Shown here in pieces: positions 45,693 through 52,414 of a DNA stretch of 64,000 nucleotides. The position numbers were made by a program, and so were the translations under genes. The stretch comes from Streptomyces sp. NBC_01304 (lineage in GTDB: Bacteria; Actinomycetota; Actinomycetes; Streptomycetales; Streptomycetaceae), in NCBI RefSeq assembly GCF_035975855.1, contig NZ_CP109055.1, forward strand, positions 8,246,001 through 8,310,000, read 5' to 3'. The number at the start of each line of letters is the position of its first letter. Position 1 is the first letter of the stretch. A model generated the notes under the pieces. It was not told the DNA's origin and ran no database searches. It was given only the letters and a program-made list of their open reading frames with translations.

Positions 45693-45725
45693 CATGTGCG
45701 GATCACGCTCAGCGAGCGCAGCGTC

Positions 45726-46175
45726 TCAGCACTCATACCTCGTCGTGTGCTTGAACGACGACGTGGACCCGTCGAAGCCGTAAGTACCCCGGTAGGCCGG
45801 CGGGTTCTGGTACTCGCCCACGATCGTGATCGTGTTGGCGCAGGACCCCTGCCCGGCCCGCTTCGCGTCCAGGCGGATCGTCTCGCCGACGAAGCCACCG
45901 GTGATGTCCCACGGAGCGCCGCAGATACCGGCCGTGATCCGGCCGCCCGTCACCACGTGCGGGTAGGTGTTCGGGTTGTACTTCACCTCGATGGTGAAGG
46001 TCGTCGCGCCGTTGTGCAGCGTCAGCTTGGAGTCCGCTGACACCGACTGGTCGGTGATGTCCAACTGCTGCGTGGCGAACGCCTCGTCACGCGTCTTGAC
46101 CTCGGCGCCCTGGGGGTTGTGGAAGCGGTGCTCGGCGCGGGTCTGACCCTTCTGCTTACGTGCCTGAGTGGTCAT
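45726..46175 (-). CDS. Unknown 149-aa protein in the protease cluster
   Basis: No family recognised. Basic Gln/Lys-rich N-terminus (TTQARKQKGQTRAEHRF), then a probable all-beta domain (LTLHNGATTFTIEVKYNPNTYPHVVTGGRITAG) with three cysteines (residues near 90, 115, 149). No signal peptide. A strong AGGAGG precedes ATG 46175. It follows the protease gene by 26 bp on the same strand and should be co-transcribed, so substrate, inhibitor or partner of the protease are all possible. Confidence 0.7.
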   Translation of the reverse strand: MTTQARKQKGQTRAEHRFHNPQGAEVKTRDEAFATQQLDITDQSVSADSKLTLHNGATTFTIEVKYNPNTYPHVVTGGRITAGICGAPWDITGGFVGETIRLDAKRAGQGSCANTITIVGEYQNPPAYRGTYGFDGSTSSFKHTTRYEC

Positions 46176-46201
46176 GGTGCCTCCTTCCTGGGTTACTCGC
46201 G

Positions 46202-47371
46202 TCAGGCCAGCTGCTCGGAGATCTCGACGCGCAGCAGCGAGCGGACGTTCTCGATGTGGTTGCCCACGGTCACGACCGAGGAGCCCGCGAAGAGCAGACC
46301 GAGCGCGACATTGTCCTGCGAGGTGATCAGCGAACCGGAGTCGCCGCCCGCGGAGATGTTCGTGGTGAGGATCTGGTCCTTGAACCGGGCCGTCCCCGCC
46401 GTGCCGTAGTTGACGTCGATGGTCGCGTCGACCGCGATGATCCGGCCGAAGCTGATGTTGGTGGTCCGGCCGGTCTTCTTCACCAGGTCGCCGACCGCCA
46501 CATTGGCCTTGCGCCGCCAGGCGCGCGGCGCGCCGCTGAAGTACTGCTCACGCGTGGCGTCCTGGAAGTCGACGGACGCGAGGGCCGCGTCCACCACGTT
46601 GTTCTGCCGCTCGAGCGGAATCTGCGGCGCGAACTGGATCGTGATGAACCTCTCCAGCGTGCCGATCCGGTCGCCCGGGTCCTGCCCGCCGTCGAACACA
46701 CCGGGCTGCACGATCGAGCTGCCCAGCTGCGCCCGGTTGGAGTCGGCGAGCACGTGGTTGTTGGAGAGGATGTAGAACTTCGACGGCACGCCGAGGCCGG
46801 AGCCCGGCGGGTCGACGGTGGCGCCCGGCAGGAAGTCGTACACCACGCTGCCGAGGGTGCCCGCGGTCACGCGTACGTTGCCCACCGAGAAGCCGGAGGG
46901 GCACGGACGCATCTTGCGCTTGAGGAGCTGCGGCTCGAACGCGCCGAGCCCGCCCAGCTCTTCGAGCAGCGGCTGCGACAGCTGCGCGAGCTGCTCGGCC
47001 ACACTGCCATCGGGCTTGTAGGAGCTCTCCTGCTCGGAGCCGGACCTGGCGCCCGGCATCCGCTTGCCCTGGGAGCGCTGGGCCGCGACATGGCCGACCG
47101 CGACCACGTCGGTGGGGGTGCCGTCGTCCATCTGGCGCGGGACGACATCCCGCTCCGGAAGCATGGACTCGGGAACCTTCTGGGTCACGAAGACCAGTAC
47201 GGCCTGTTCACCCGTGGGCCGGCCTTCGACCCACTTCACGCCTTGGCCGAAGCCGACCACGTTCGCGAGCGGCTGCTGGGGCCGCAGGAAGTCGGACATC
47301 GCCTGCTGGCGGGAGCTGTCGGTCAGCTGACCGCCGGTGGGACCTCGCATCAGTTCGGGCTGGCTCGTCAC
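46202..47371 (-). CDS. Cytoplasmic trypsin-like serine protease with N-terminal accessory domain
   Basis: 389 aa, no signal peptide or membrane segment. Residues ~35-98 form a small domain (VVGFGQGVKWVEG, AVLVFVTQKVPES, DVVAVGHVAAQ). Residues ~160-389 are a chymotrypsin-fold domain with the triad His206 (YILSNNHVLAD), Asp261 (NNVVDAALASVD) and Ser345 (SAGGDSGSLI). It resembles NAL1-like bacterial proteases as I remember them. The start is GTG 47371. The N-terminal domain is duplicated as a separate 78-aa protein directly upstream. Confidence 0.85.
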   Translation of the reverse strand: MTSQPELMRGPTGGQLTDSSRQQAMSDFLRPQQPLANVVGFGQGVKWVEGRPTGEQAVLVFVTQKVPESMLPERDVVPRQMDDGTPTDVVAVGHVAAQRSQGKRMPGARSGSEQESSYKPDGSVAEQLAQLSQPLLEELGGLGAFEPQLLKRKMRPCPSGFSVGNVRVTAGTLGSVVYDFLPGATVDPPGSGLGVPSKFYILSNNHVLADSNRAQLGSSIVQPGVFDGGQDPGDRIGTLERFITIQFAPQIPLERQNNVVDAALASVDFQDATREQYFSGAPRAWRRKANVAVGDLVKKTGRTTNISFGRIIAVDATIDVNYGTAGTARFKDQILTTNISAGGDSGSLITSQDNVALGLLFAGSSVVTVGNHIENVRSLLRVEISEQLA

Positions 47372-47463
47372 GCCAGACCACCTCTTCCCCTACTGCTTGA
47401 AGCGCGGGGGTTTCCGCTGAACTCGCAATTCCGGGTGGTTATGTGTCCGGTCGGGCGTTGCGG

Positions 47464-47700
47464 TTATTTCTCGCCCTGGGCATCGACATGGCCGATCGCG
47501 AGCACGCGAACCGGCACGCCTTCGAGTTCCTCGGGAACCACGTCTTCGCTCCGGAGTCGGACACGGGGCACTTTTCGGGTCACGAAAACGATGACTACGT
47601 CCTCGCCCGAGTGCTCGTCCTTCCCGGTGCCGACACCGGTTACGTTGGCCAGCTTCATCAGCCGGCCCTCATGGAGGGCGCGTGCCTCATGTGCTTCCAC
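47464..47700 (-). CDS. Stand-alone copy of the protease N-terminal domain (78 aa)
   Basis: Aligns over its length with protease residues 35-98: shared LANV, the G-x-G turn, VFVTxKVP, EDVVP/RDVVP and the ending IGHVDAQ versus VGHVAAQ. No catalytic domain, signal or membrane segment. GTG 47700 has GGAGG nine bases upstream; an internal ATG at 47658 is an alternative. First gene of the trio; likely to bind or regulate the protease, by analogy with separated propeptides; this is inference. Confidence 0.75.
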   Translation of the reverse strand: MEAHEARALHEGRLMKLANVTGVGTGKDEHSGEDVVIVFVTRKVPRVRLRSEDVVPEELEGVPVRVLAIGHVDAQGEK

Positions 47701-47735
47701 AGGGCTCGCCTCCGCGGTATTTCCGGTGTAGCCCC

Positions 47736-47829
47736 TGTCTATTGCCGCCCGCAGGGTAGGTCAAGGCATTCTGCACTAAATCTTCGTTTTATAGAGGATC
47801 CACGCCTGTTGACCTTATTTACGAAGATT
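47736..47829 (-). promoter_or_regulatory. Promoter of the protease trio and upstream inverted repeat
   Basis: On the minus strand TTGACC (47764-47759) and TAGACA (47741-47736) are 17 bp apart, about 36 bases before the GTG at 47700. Further upstream, AATCTTCGT (47779-47787) and ACGAAGATT (47821-47829) form a perfect 9-bp inverted repeat spaced by 33 bp. The stretch is markedly AT-rich for this window. Confidence 0.6.
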
Positions 47830-47859
47830 CTTCATGGGGCGGCTGAGGGGCTTTGAGGG

Positions 47860-48657
47860 TCAAGTACGCAGATGCGAAGCACCGTTGAGGTCGAGCACAG
47901 CGCCCGAGGACCACTCCGCCTGCGGCGAAGCCAGCCACAGCACCGCCGCCGCGATCTCGTCCGCGCCCGCCACCCGCCCGAACGGCGACTGCGCCCGGAT
48001 CGCCGCGCCCTCCGCCCCGCTCAGCCGATGAGCGACCCGCTCGGTGTCGAAGAACCCCGGCGCGACGGACGCGACCCCGATCCCGTACGGCGCGAGCGAG
48101 ACCGCGAGGGACTGCCCCAGCGCGTGCACCGCCGCCTTCGTCGCCCCGTACGCCGGGTGGTCCGGCTCCCCGCGGAAGGCGCCGCGCGAGCCGATGTTGA
48201 CGATGCGGCCGCCCGTGCCCTGCTCGATCATGCGGCGCCCCGCGAGATGGCTGAGATTCGCCGTGGCGAGGAGATTGACCGAGACGTGCTGCTGCCAAAG
48301 CGCCGCCCACTCCTCGTACGGTGTCTCGGGCAGCGGGTGCTTGATGTTCACGGCCGCGTTGTTGACCAGTACGTCGATGCCGCCGAGCCCCGCCGCGGCC
48401 GCGTCGGCGACCTGCCGGGCGCCGGCCGGGTCCGACAGATCCCCGCCGACCAGCACATGCCCGTCCCCGGTCAGGGACGCCAGGGTCTCCTCCGCGTCCT
48501 CGCGGCGCGAGCCGAAGTGCACGGCGACCCGGTCCCCGTTCGCGGCGAAGGCCTGCGCGACCGCGCGCCCGAGCCCGCGCGAGGCGCCGGAGACGAGAAC
48601 ACGGCGGCCGGAGGCGGCAAGAGGGTGGCGGACGGGCGGGGGAGTCGGCACTGTCAT
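47860..48657 (-). CDS. Short-chain dehydrogenase/reductase
   Basis: 265-aa classical SDR. SGASRGLGRAVAQAF near residue 24, NNAA near 97, catalytic Ser in VNIGSRGAFRG near 151 and YGATK near 165. Ends SSGAVLDLNGASHLR. It differs from FabG-type in NNAA and SGAS. ATG 48657. Divergent from PhoX; substrate unknown. Confidence 0.88.
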   Translation of the reverse strand: MTVPTPPPVRHPLAASGRRVLVSGASRGLGRAVAQAFAANGDRVAVHFGSRREDAEETLASLTGDGHVLVGGDLSDPAGARQVADAAAAGLGGIDVLVNNAAVNIKHPLPETPYEEWAALWQQHVSVNLLATANLSHLAGRRMIEQGTGGRIVNIGSRGAFRGEPDHPAYGATKAAVHALGQSLAVSLAPYGIGVASVAPGFFDTERVAHRLSGAEGAAIRAQSPFGRVAGADEIAAAVLWLASPQAEWSSGAVLDLNGASHLRT

Positions 48658-48771
48658 GGAAGCAAGCCCCTTGATGTCGTACGTCGTTCAGGTTCCGTTC
48701 GTACGCGAGCGGGACCGTATGGCCGCACCGCACCGCAGTCGACGCGCTCTTTTGGCCACTCAGGAGAAACG

Positions 48772-50217
48772 ATGCCGCTCACTCGCAGGGACTTTGCCAG
48801 ACGATCCGCGCTCACCGGCGCGGGGGTCGCCCTGATCGGTACGGCCGGCGTGCTCGCCACCACCGACGGAGCCCTCGCCGCCGAAGACCCGGCGGCCCCG
48901 GAGGACGCTCCCGAAGGCAGCCACGCGGGCCCCGGCTACGGGCCGCTCGTCCCGGACCCGGCCGGCATTCTCGCGCTGCCCGCCGGATTCACGTACAAGA
49001 TCATCACGTACAGCGGGAAGACCAAGCTGGAGTCCGGCGAGTTCACGCCCTCCAACCACGACGGCACCGCGACCTTCGAGGGCGCCCGCGGGGTGACCCT
49101 GCTGGTCAACAACCACGAGCTCAAGGGCCCCCGCGCCAACTGGAAGTACCCCGTCCCGCTCACCGAGGGCCTCGTCTACGACCCGGCCGCGTCCGGTGGT
49201 TGCACGGTCGTCGAGGTGCGGCGCGGCGGCGAGGTCGCCGAGTGGGTCGGCATCGCGGGCACGTCGACCAACTGCGCGGGCGGGCGCACCCGTTGGGGCA
49301 CCTGGCTGACCTGCGAGGAGAACTCCGACCGGGCCGGCAAGAACGGCATGACCAAGGACCACGGCTATGTCTTCGAGGTCGACCCGCACGACCGCCGCGC
49401 CAACCGGGACCCCAAGCCCCTGAAGTTCTTCGGGCGTTACGACCACGAGGCCGTCGTCGTCGACCCCAAGCGCGGCCACGCCTACCTCACCGAGGACGCC
49501 TCGGGGCCCAACGGCCTGCTCTACCGCTGGGTCCCGCCGAAGGGCTTCGAGCACGGCCGAGGCCAGTACCGCAAGCTCGCCGATGACGCGGGCGTGCTGC
49601 AGGCGCCGCAGTGCTTCGACTCGGGCGGCCGCTACGTCGACGACCTCTCGCGCGCCACGAAGATCGGCACGGTGTACGGCGTGGACTGGGTGGACGTGCC
49701 CGACCGCGACGCCAAGACCGTGGACGTACGCAAGCAGTTCAAGCCCGGCGAGGTCACCGGCGCCCGCAAGCTCGAGGGCATGTGGTGGGCGGACGGCGGC
49801 GCGTACGTCGTCTCCTCGTACGCCCGCGCCGAGAGCCCCGGCACCCCGCACGACGGCCAGGTCTGGTTCTACGACCCGCGCCGCCGGACCCTCACCCTGA
49901 AGGTCCTCCTCGGCGTGAACCCCGACCCGTCGAAGGACGGCGCCTTCGACGGCCCCGACAACATCACCGTCTCCCCGTTCGGCGGCCTGATCCTGGCCGA
50001 GGACGGCGAGGGCGTCTCGCACCTCTTCGGGGCGACGGAGCGCGGCCGCACGTACCCGATCGCACGCAACGACCTGAACATCGGCACCCCGGAGAAGCCC
50101 GAGTTCAGCGAGTTCACGGGCGTCGTGTTCTCGCCCGACGGGAAAACGCTGTACGCCAACATCCAGCAGCCGGGGATCATGCTCGCGATCACCGGGCCCT
50201 GGAAGAGGCAGCGGTAG
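48772..50217 (+). CDS. PhoX-family alkaline phosphatase-like protein, Tat-secreted
   Basis: 481 aa. Twin-arginine signal at the N-terminus (LTRRDFARRSALTGAGVALIG, cut near residue 35). The PhoX core follows: GVTLLVNNHE, CEENSDRAGKNGMTKDHGYVFE, FGRYDHEAVVVDP, YLTEDASGPNGLLYRW and GPDNITVSPFGGLILAEDGEG, with acidic residues for the Ca/Fe cofactor site. ATG 48772 has AGGAG upstream. Exported folded; hydrolyses phosphate esters, or belongs to the PhoX-like group without proven activity. Confidence 0.88.
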   Translation: MPLTRRDFARRSALTGAGVALIGTAGVLATTDGALAAEDPAAPEDAPEGSHAGPGYGPLVPDPAGILALPAGFTYKIITYSGKTKLESGEFTPSNHDGTATFEGARGVTLLVNNHELKGPRANWKYPVPLTEGLVYDPAASGGCTVVEVRRGGEVAEWVGIAGTSTNCAGGRTRWGTWLTCEENSDRAGKNGMTKDHGYVFEVDPHDRRANRDPKPLKFFGRYDHEAVVVDPKRGHAYLTEDASGPNGLLYRWVPPKGFEHGRGQYRKLADDAGVLQAPQCFDSGGRYVDDLSRATKIGTVYGVDWVDVPDRDAKTVDVRKQFKPGEVTGARKLEGMWWADGGAYVVSSYARAESPGTPHDGQVWFYDPRRRTLTLKVLLGVNPDPSKDGAFDGPDNITVSPFGGLILAEDGEGVSHLFGATERGRTYPIARNDLNIGTPEKPEFSEFTGVVFSPDGKTLYANIQQPGIMLAITGPWKRQR

Positions 50218-50240
50218 TACGCAGTACGCGGTACTTGTCG

Positions 50241-50279
50241 GGCGCGGCCGCCGGGGGAAAAACCCTTGGCGGCCGCGCC
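50241..50279 (+). terminator. 12-bp hairpin terminator after phoX-like gene
   Basis: GGCGCGGCCGCC and GGCGGCCGCGCC pair perfectly; the loop contains a further GGG/CCC pairing. Separates the phosphatase from the Y RNA locus. Confidence 0.85.
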
Positions 50280-50296
50280 TGTTGGTCTTCTAAAGT
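50266..50296 (+). promoter_or_regulatory. Putative promoter of the Y RNA array
   Basis: TTGGCG (50266-50271) and TAAAGT (50291-50296) are 19 bp apart; transcription would begin near 50303, exactly where the paired 5' end of the first Y RNA is predicted. No second promoter is evident before the later RNAs, so they may be processed from one transcript. Confidence 0.45.
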
Positions 50297-50302
50297 CATG
50301 GA

Positions 50303-50445
50303 CGTGTCCAGGTGCGAAGGCAGGACCTACTTCCACTCCTAATGGGGAGGTCGCGGGTTCGATTCCCGCCGCCGGTACTCGTGCCGGTGTAGCTCAGTGG
50401 CTAGAGCACCTAATGTCGGTTCCGCCGGCCTTGACCTCTGGACGC
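50303..50445 (+). ncRNA. Y RNA 1 with circularly permuted tRNA-like module
   Basis: Folded by hand. The ends pair (50304-50311 with 50438-50445). The Ro-binding stem has 5' GGUGCGAAGGCAGG (nearly the animal Y RNA motif GGUCCGAAGGUAG) and 3' GGCCUUGACCUC; an upper helix GGC/GCC plus GGA/UCC carries a bulged A. A 4-bp stem (50348-50351 / 50408-50411) leads to a T-arm (50353-50369, loop UUCGAUU), a 6-bp acceptor-like stem closed by an 8-nt loop (50370-50375 / 50384-50389), U8/A9 equivalents at 50390-50391, and a D-arm (50392-50407). The order T-arm, acceptor, D-arm is permuted relative to tRNA, as in bacterial Y RNAs. Confidence 0.85.
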
Positions 50446-50464
50446 CACAACTTCATGCATTTCT

Positions 50465-50541
50465 TGCACCTCCCGGTGCGCTCGGCAAGCGGCTACTTCC
50501 TTTCAAGAAATCACGCCGTCGCCAATTTGATCTCGGGAGGC
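50465..50541 (+). ncRNA. Y RNA 2, short form without tRNA-like module
   Basis: CCTCCCG (50469-50475) pairs perfectly with CGGGAGG (50534-50540). The Ro-binding strands match the other two: 5' GGUGCGCUCGGCAAGCGG and 3' CCGUCGCCAAUUUGAUCU, with the upper helix GGC/GCC (50484-50486 / 50521-50523), G-C, then CGGC/GCCG around bulged A and U. The element YUACUUC shared by all three follows. Instead of a tRNA-like module there is only a small UUUC/GAAA hairpin (50501-50510). Confidence 0.75.
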
Positions 50542-50546
50542 TCAGC

Positions 50547-50696
50547 TTGGGGGTGCCCGGTGCGCAGGCAGCGGTTACTTCATTTGATCGAAGGGTTGCG
50601 GGTTCGAGTCCCGTCATCCGGCCACGGGCCGGTGTAGCTCAATCGGTAGAGCATTCGGAAAAGTCCGTCGCCGACTTTGATCTCGGGCACCCCCAT
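50547..50696 (+). ncRNA. Y RNA 3 with circularly permuted tRNA-like module
   Basis: GGGGGTGCCCG (50549-50559) pairs perfectly with CGGGCACCCCC (50684-50694). 5' Ro strand GGUGCGCAGGCAGCGG and 3' strand CCGUCGCCGACUUUGAUCUC form the same bulged helix as in the other copies. The tRNA-like part has a T-arm (50598-50614, loop UUCGAGU), an acceptor-like stem with CCGGCC/GGCCGG capped by ACG (50618-50632), U8/A9 at 50635-50636 and a D-arm (50637-50652, loop AAUCGGUA with GG). A CGAA/UUCG stem (50589-50592 / 50654-50657) joins the two halves. Confidence 0.85.
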
Positions 50697-50748
50697 GCCG
50701 AAAGCCTCCCCTGTCTCTCATCGGCTCAATGAATTCGGGGGAATTCTC

Positions 50749-52332
50749 ATGGCACGCTTCAACACCAAGTTCCGTACGATCAAGGGTCGTTCGCGGATCA
50801 CGTCGACCGGCACAACGCTCCGCACTTTCGAGGGCGGCCGCGGTGTCGAGCGTGACGCACGTTCCGAGCTCTTCCTGCTGGCGGTCGCCAACTTCGTCTC
50901 GCAGAAGACCTTCTACGAGTCGGGCGAGACCCGCGACGACCGCTTCGCGACGCTCGTGCGCGAGCTCGCCGTCGAGGACCCCGAGTGGACCGCGGGCCTG
51001 CTCGGCTGGCTGCGCGGCGACGGGAACATGCGGACGGCCTCGCTGGTCGGTGCCGCCGAGTACGTAAAGGCGCGCCTGGACGCGGGAGTTGACGCAGGAC
51101 CCAGCAACCGCCAGGTCATCGCCTCCGTGCTGCAGCGCCCGGACGAGCCCGGCGAGCTGCTCGGCTACTGGACGTCGACGTACGGCCGGAGCGTGCCCAA
51201 GCCCGTCAAGCGCGGCATCGCGGACGCGGTCCGTCGCCTCTACCACGGCAAGTCCCTGCTCAAGTACGACACGGCCTCCAAGGGCTACCGCTTCGGCGAC
51301 ATCCTCAACCTGGTGCACGCCGCGCCCGACCCGGACAAGCCGTGGCAGGGCGAGCTCTTCCAGTACGCCCTCGACCGTCGGCACAACCCGGACACGGCCG
51401 TGCCGCCCGCGTCGAACCGTGTGCTCACCGCGCACCGCGAGCTGATGGCGGTGCCGGTCGAGGAGCGCCGCGCGATCGTGACCGCTCCCGACGGGGCGGC
51501 GCGGCTCGCCGAGGCGGGGATGACCTGGGAGGCCCTGGCGGGCTGGCTGCAGGGGCCGATGGACAAGGCGGCGTGGGAGGCCGTGATTCCGAGCATGGGG
51601 GCGATGGCGCTCGTACGGAATCTGCGGAACTTCGACGAGGCCGGTGTCTCGGACGCGGTGGCGGCGCAGGTCGCGACCAAGATCTCGGATCCGGAGCAGG
51701 TCGTACGTTCCCGGCAGTTCCCGTTCCGCTACCTGGCCGCGTACCAGCACGCGCCCTCGCTGCGCTGGGCGTACCCGCTGGAGCAGGCGCTCGGCCACTC
51801 GCTGGCCAATGTGCCCGAGCTGCCGGGGCGGACGCTGATCCTGGTGGACCGGTCGGGCTCGATGTTCTTCTCGCGGGTCTCGGAGCGGTCCGAGCTCACC
51901 CGGGCGGACGCGGCCGCGGTCTTCGGGGCGGCGGTGGCGATGCGGGCGGAGCGTGCCGAGCTGGTGCAGTTCGGATCGACCAGCTCGTCGGTGACCTGCC
52001 GCAAGGGCGAGTCGGTGCTCAAGGTGCTGACGCGCTTCGGCGACCTCGGCGGCACCAACACCACGGAGGCGGTGCGCCGCTTCTACGACAAGCACGACCG
52101 GGTGCTGATCGTCACCGACGAGCAGTACGCGCCGAGCACCTACGGGGACCCGACCCAGCAGGTGCCTGCGGACGTCCCGGTCTACACCTGGAACCTGGCC
52201 GGATACCGGGCGGGTCACGGGGAGTCCGGGAAGCCCAACAGGCATGTCTTCGGGGGGCTTTCGGATGCGGCGTTCCGGATGGTTCCGCTCCTGGAGAGCG
52301 GTCGGAATGCCGACTGGCCCTGGGTCCGTTGA
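50749..52332 (+). CDS. Ro60 orthologue Rsr (TROVE domain protein)
   Basis: 527 aa. N-terminal ~340 residues are the HEAT-repeat TROVE ring (RDARSELFLLAVANFVSQKTFYESGETRDDRF; LTAHRELMAVPVEERRAIV; WEALAGWLQGPMDKAAWEAVIPSMGAMALVRNLRNF). The C-terminal vWA domain has the MIDAS LVDRSGSMFF (Asp367-x-Ser-x-Ser) and GGTNTTEAV. Ro60 rings bind Y RNAs on the outside and misfolded RNA ends through the pore. ATG 50749 has GGGGG eight bases upstream, sitting in the loop of a GAATTC-GGGG-GAATTC hairpin (50731-50746). Encoded just after the three Y RNAs, its expected partners. Confidence 0.95.
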   Translation: MARFNTKFRTIKGRSRITSTGTTLRTFEGGRGVERDARSELFLLAVANFVSQKTFYESGETRDDRFATLVRELAVEDPEWTAGLLGWLRGDGNMRTASLVGAAEYVKARLDAGVDAGPSNRQVIASVLQRPDEPGELLGYWTSTYGRSVPKPVKRGIADAVRRLYHGKSLLKYDTASKGYRFGDILNLVHAAPDPDKPWQGELFQYALDRRHNPDTAVPPASNRVLTAHRELMAVPVEERRAIVTAPDGAARLAEAGMTWEALAGWLQGPMDKAAWEAVIPSMGAMALVRNLRNFDEAGVSDAVAAQVATKISDPEQVVRSRQFPFRYLAAYQHAPSLRWAYPLEQALGHSLANVPELPGRTLILVDRSGSMFFSRVSERSELTRADAAAVFGAAVAMRAERAELVQFGSTSSSVTCRKGESVLKVLTRFGDLGGTNTTEAVRRFYDKHDRVLIVTDEQYAPSTYGDPTQQVPADVPVYTWNLAGYRAGHGESGKPNRHVFGGLSDAAFRMVPLLESGRNADWPWVR

Positions 52333-52356
52333 GTTGAGCGGTTGAGCAAGTGGGGC

Positions 52357-52397
52357 AGGGGTGCCCGTCGTCCACGGGGGTGGCGGCGGGCGCCCCT
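52357..52397. terminator. 14-bp hairpin terminator after the Ro60 gene
   Basis: AGGGGTGCCCGTCG (52357-52370) pairs with CGGCGGGCGCCCCT (52384-52397), two T.G pairs, between convergent genes. Confidence 0.75.
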
Positions 52398-52414
52398 CCT
52401 TGCTGTCCGTGGTG

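Noticed and set aside
50350..50660. Partial tRNA genes (T-arm and D-arm sequences)
   Set aside because: The arms are in permuted order and the acceptor strands close on each other through short loops, so these are tRNA-like modules of Y RNAs, not tRNA genes or attachment-site fragments. No integrase or phage gene is nearby.
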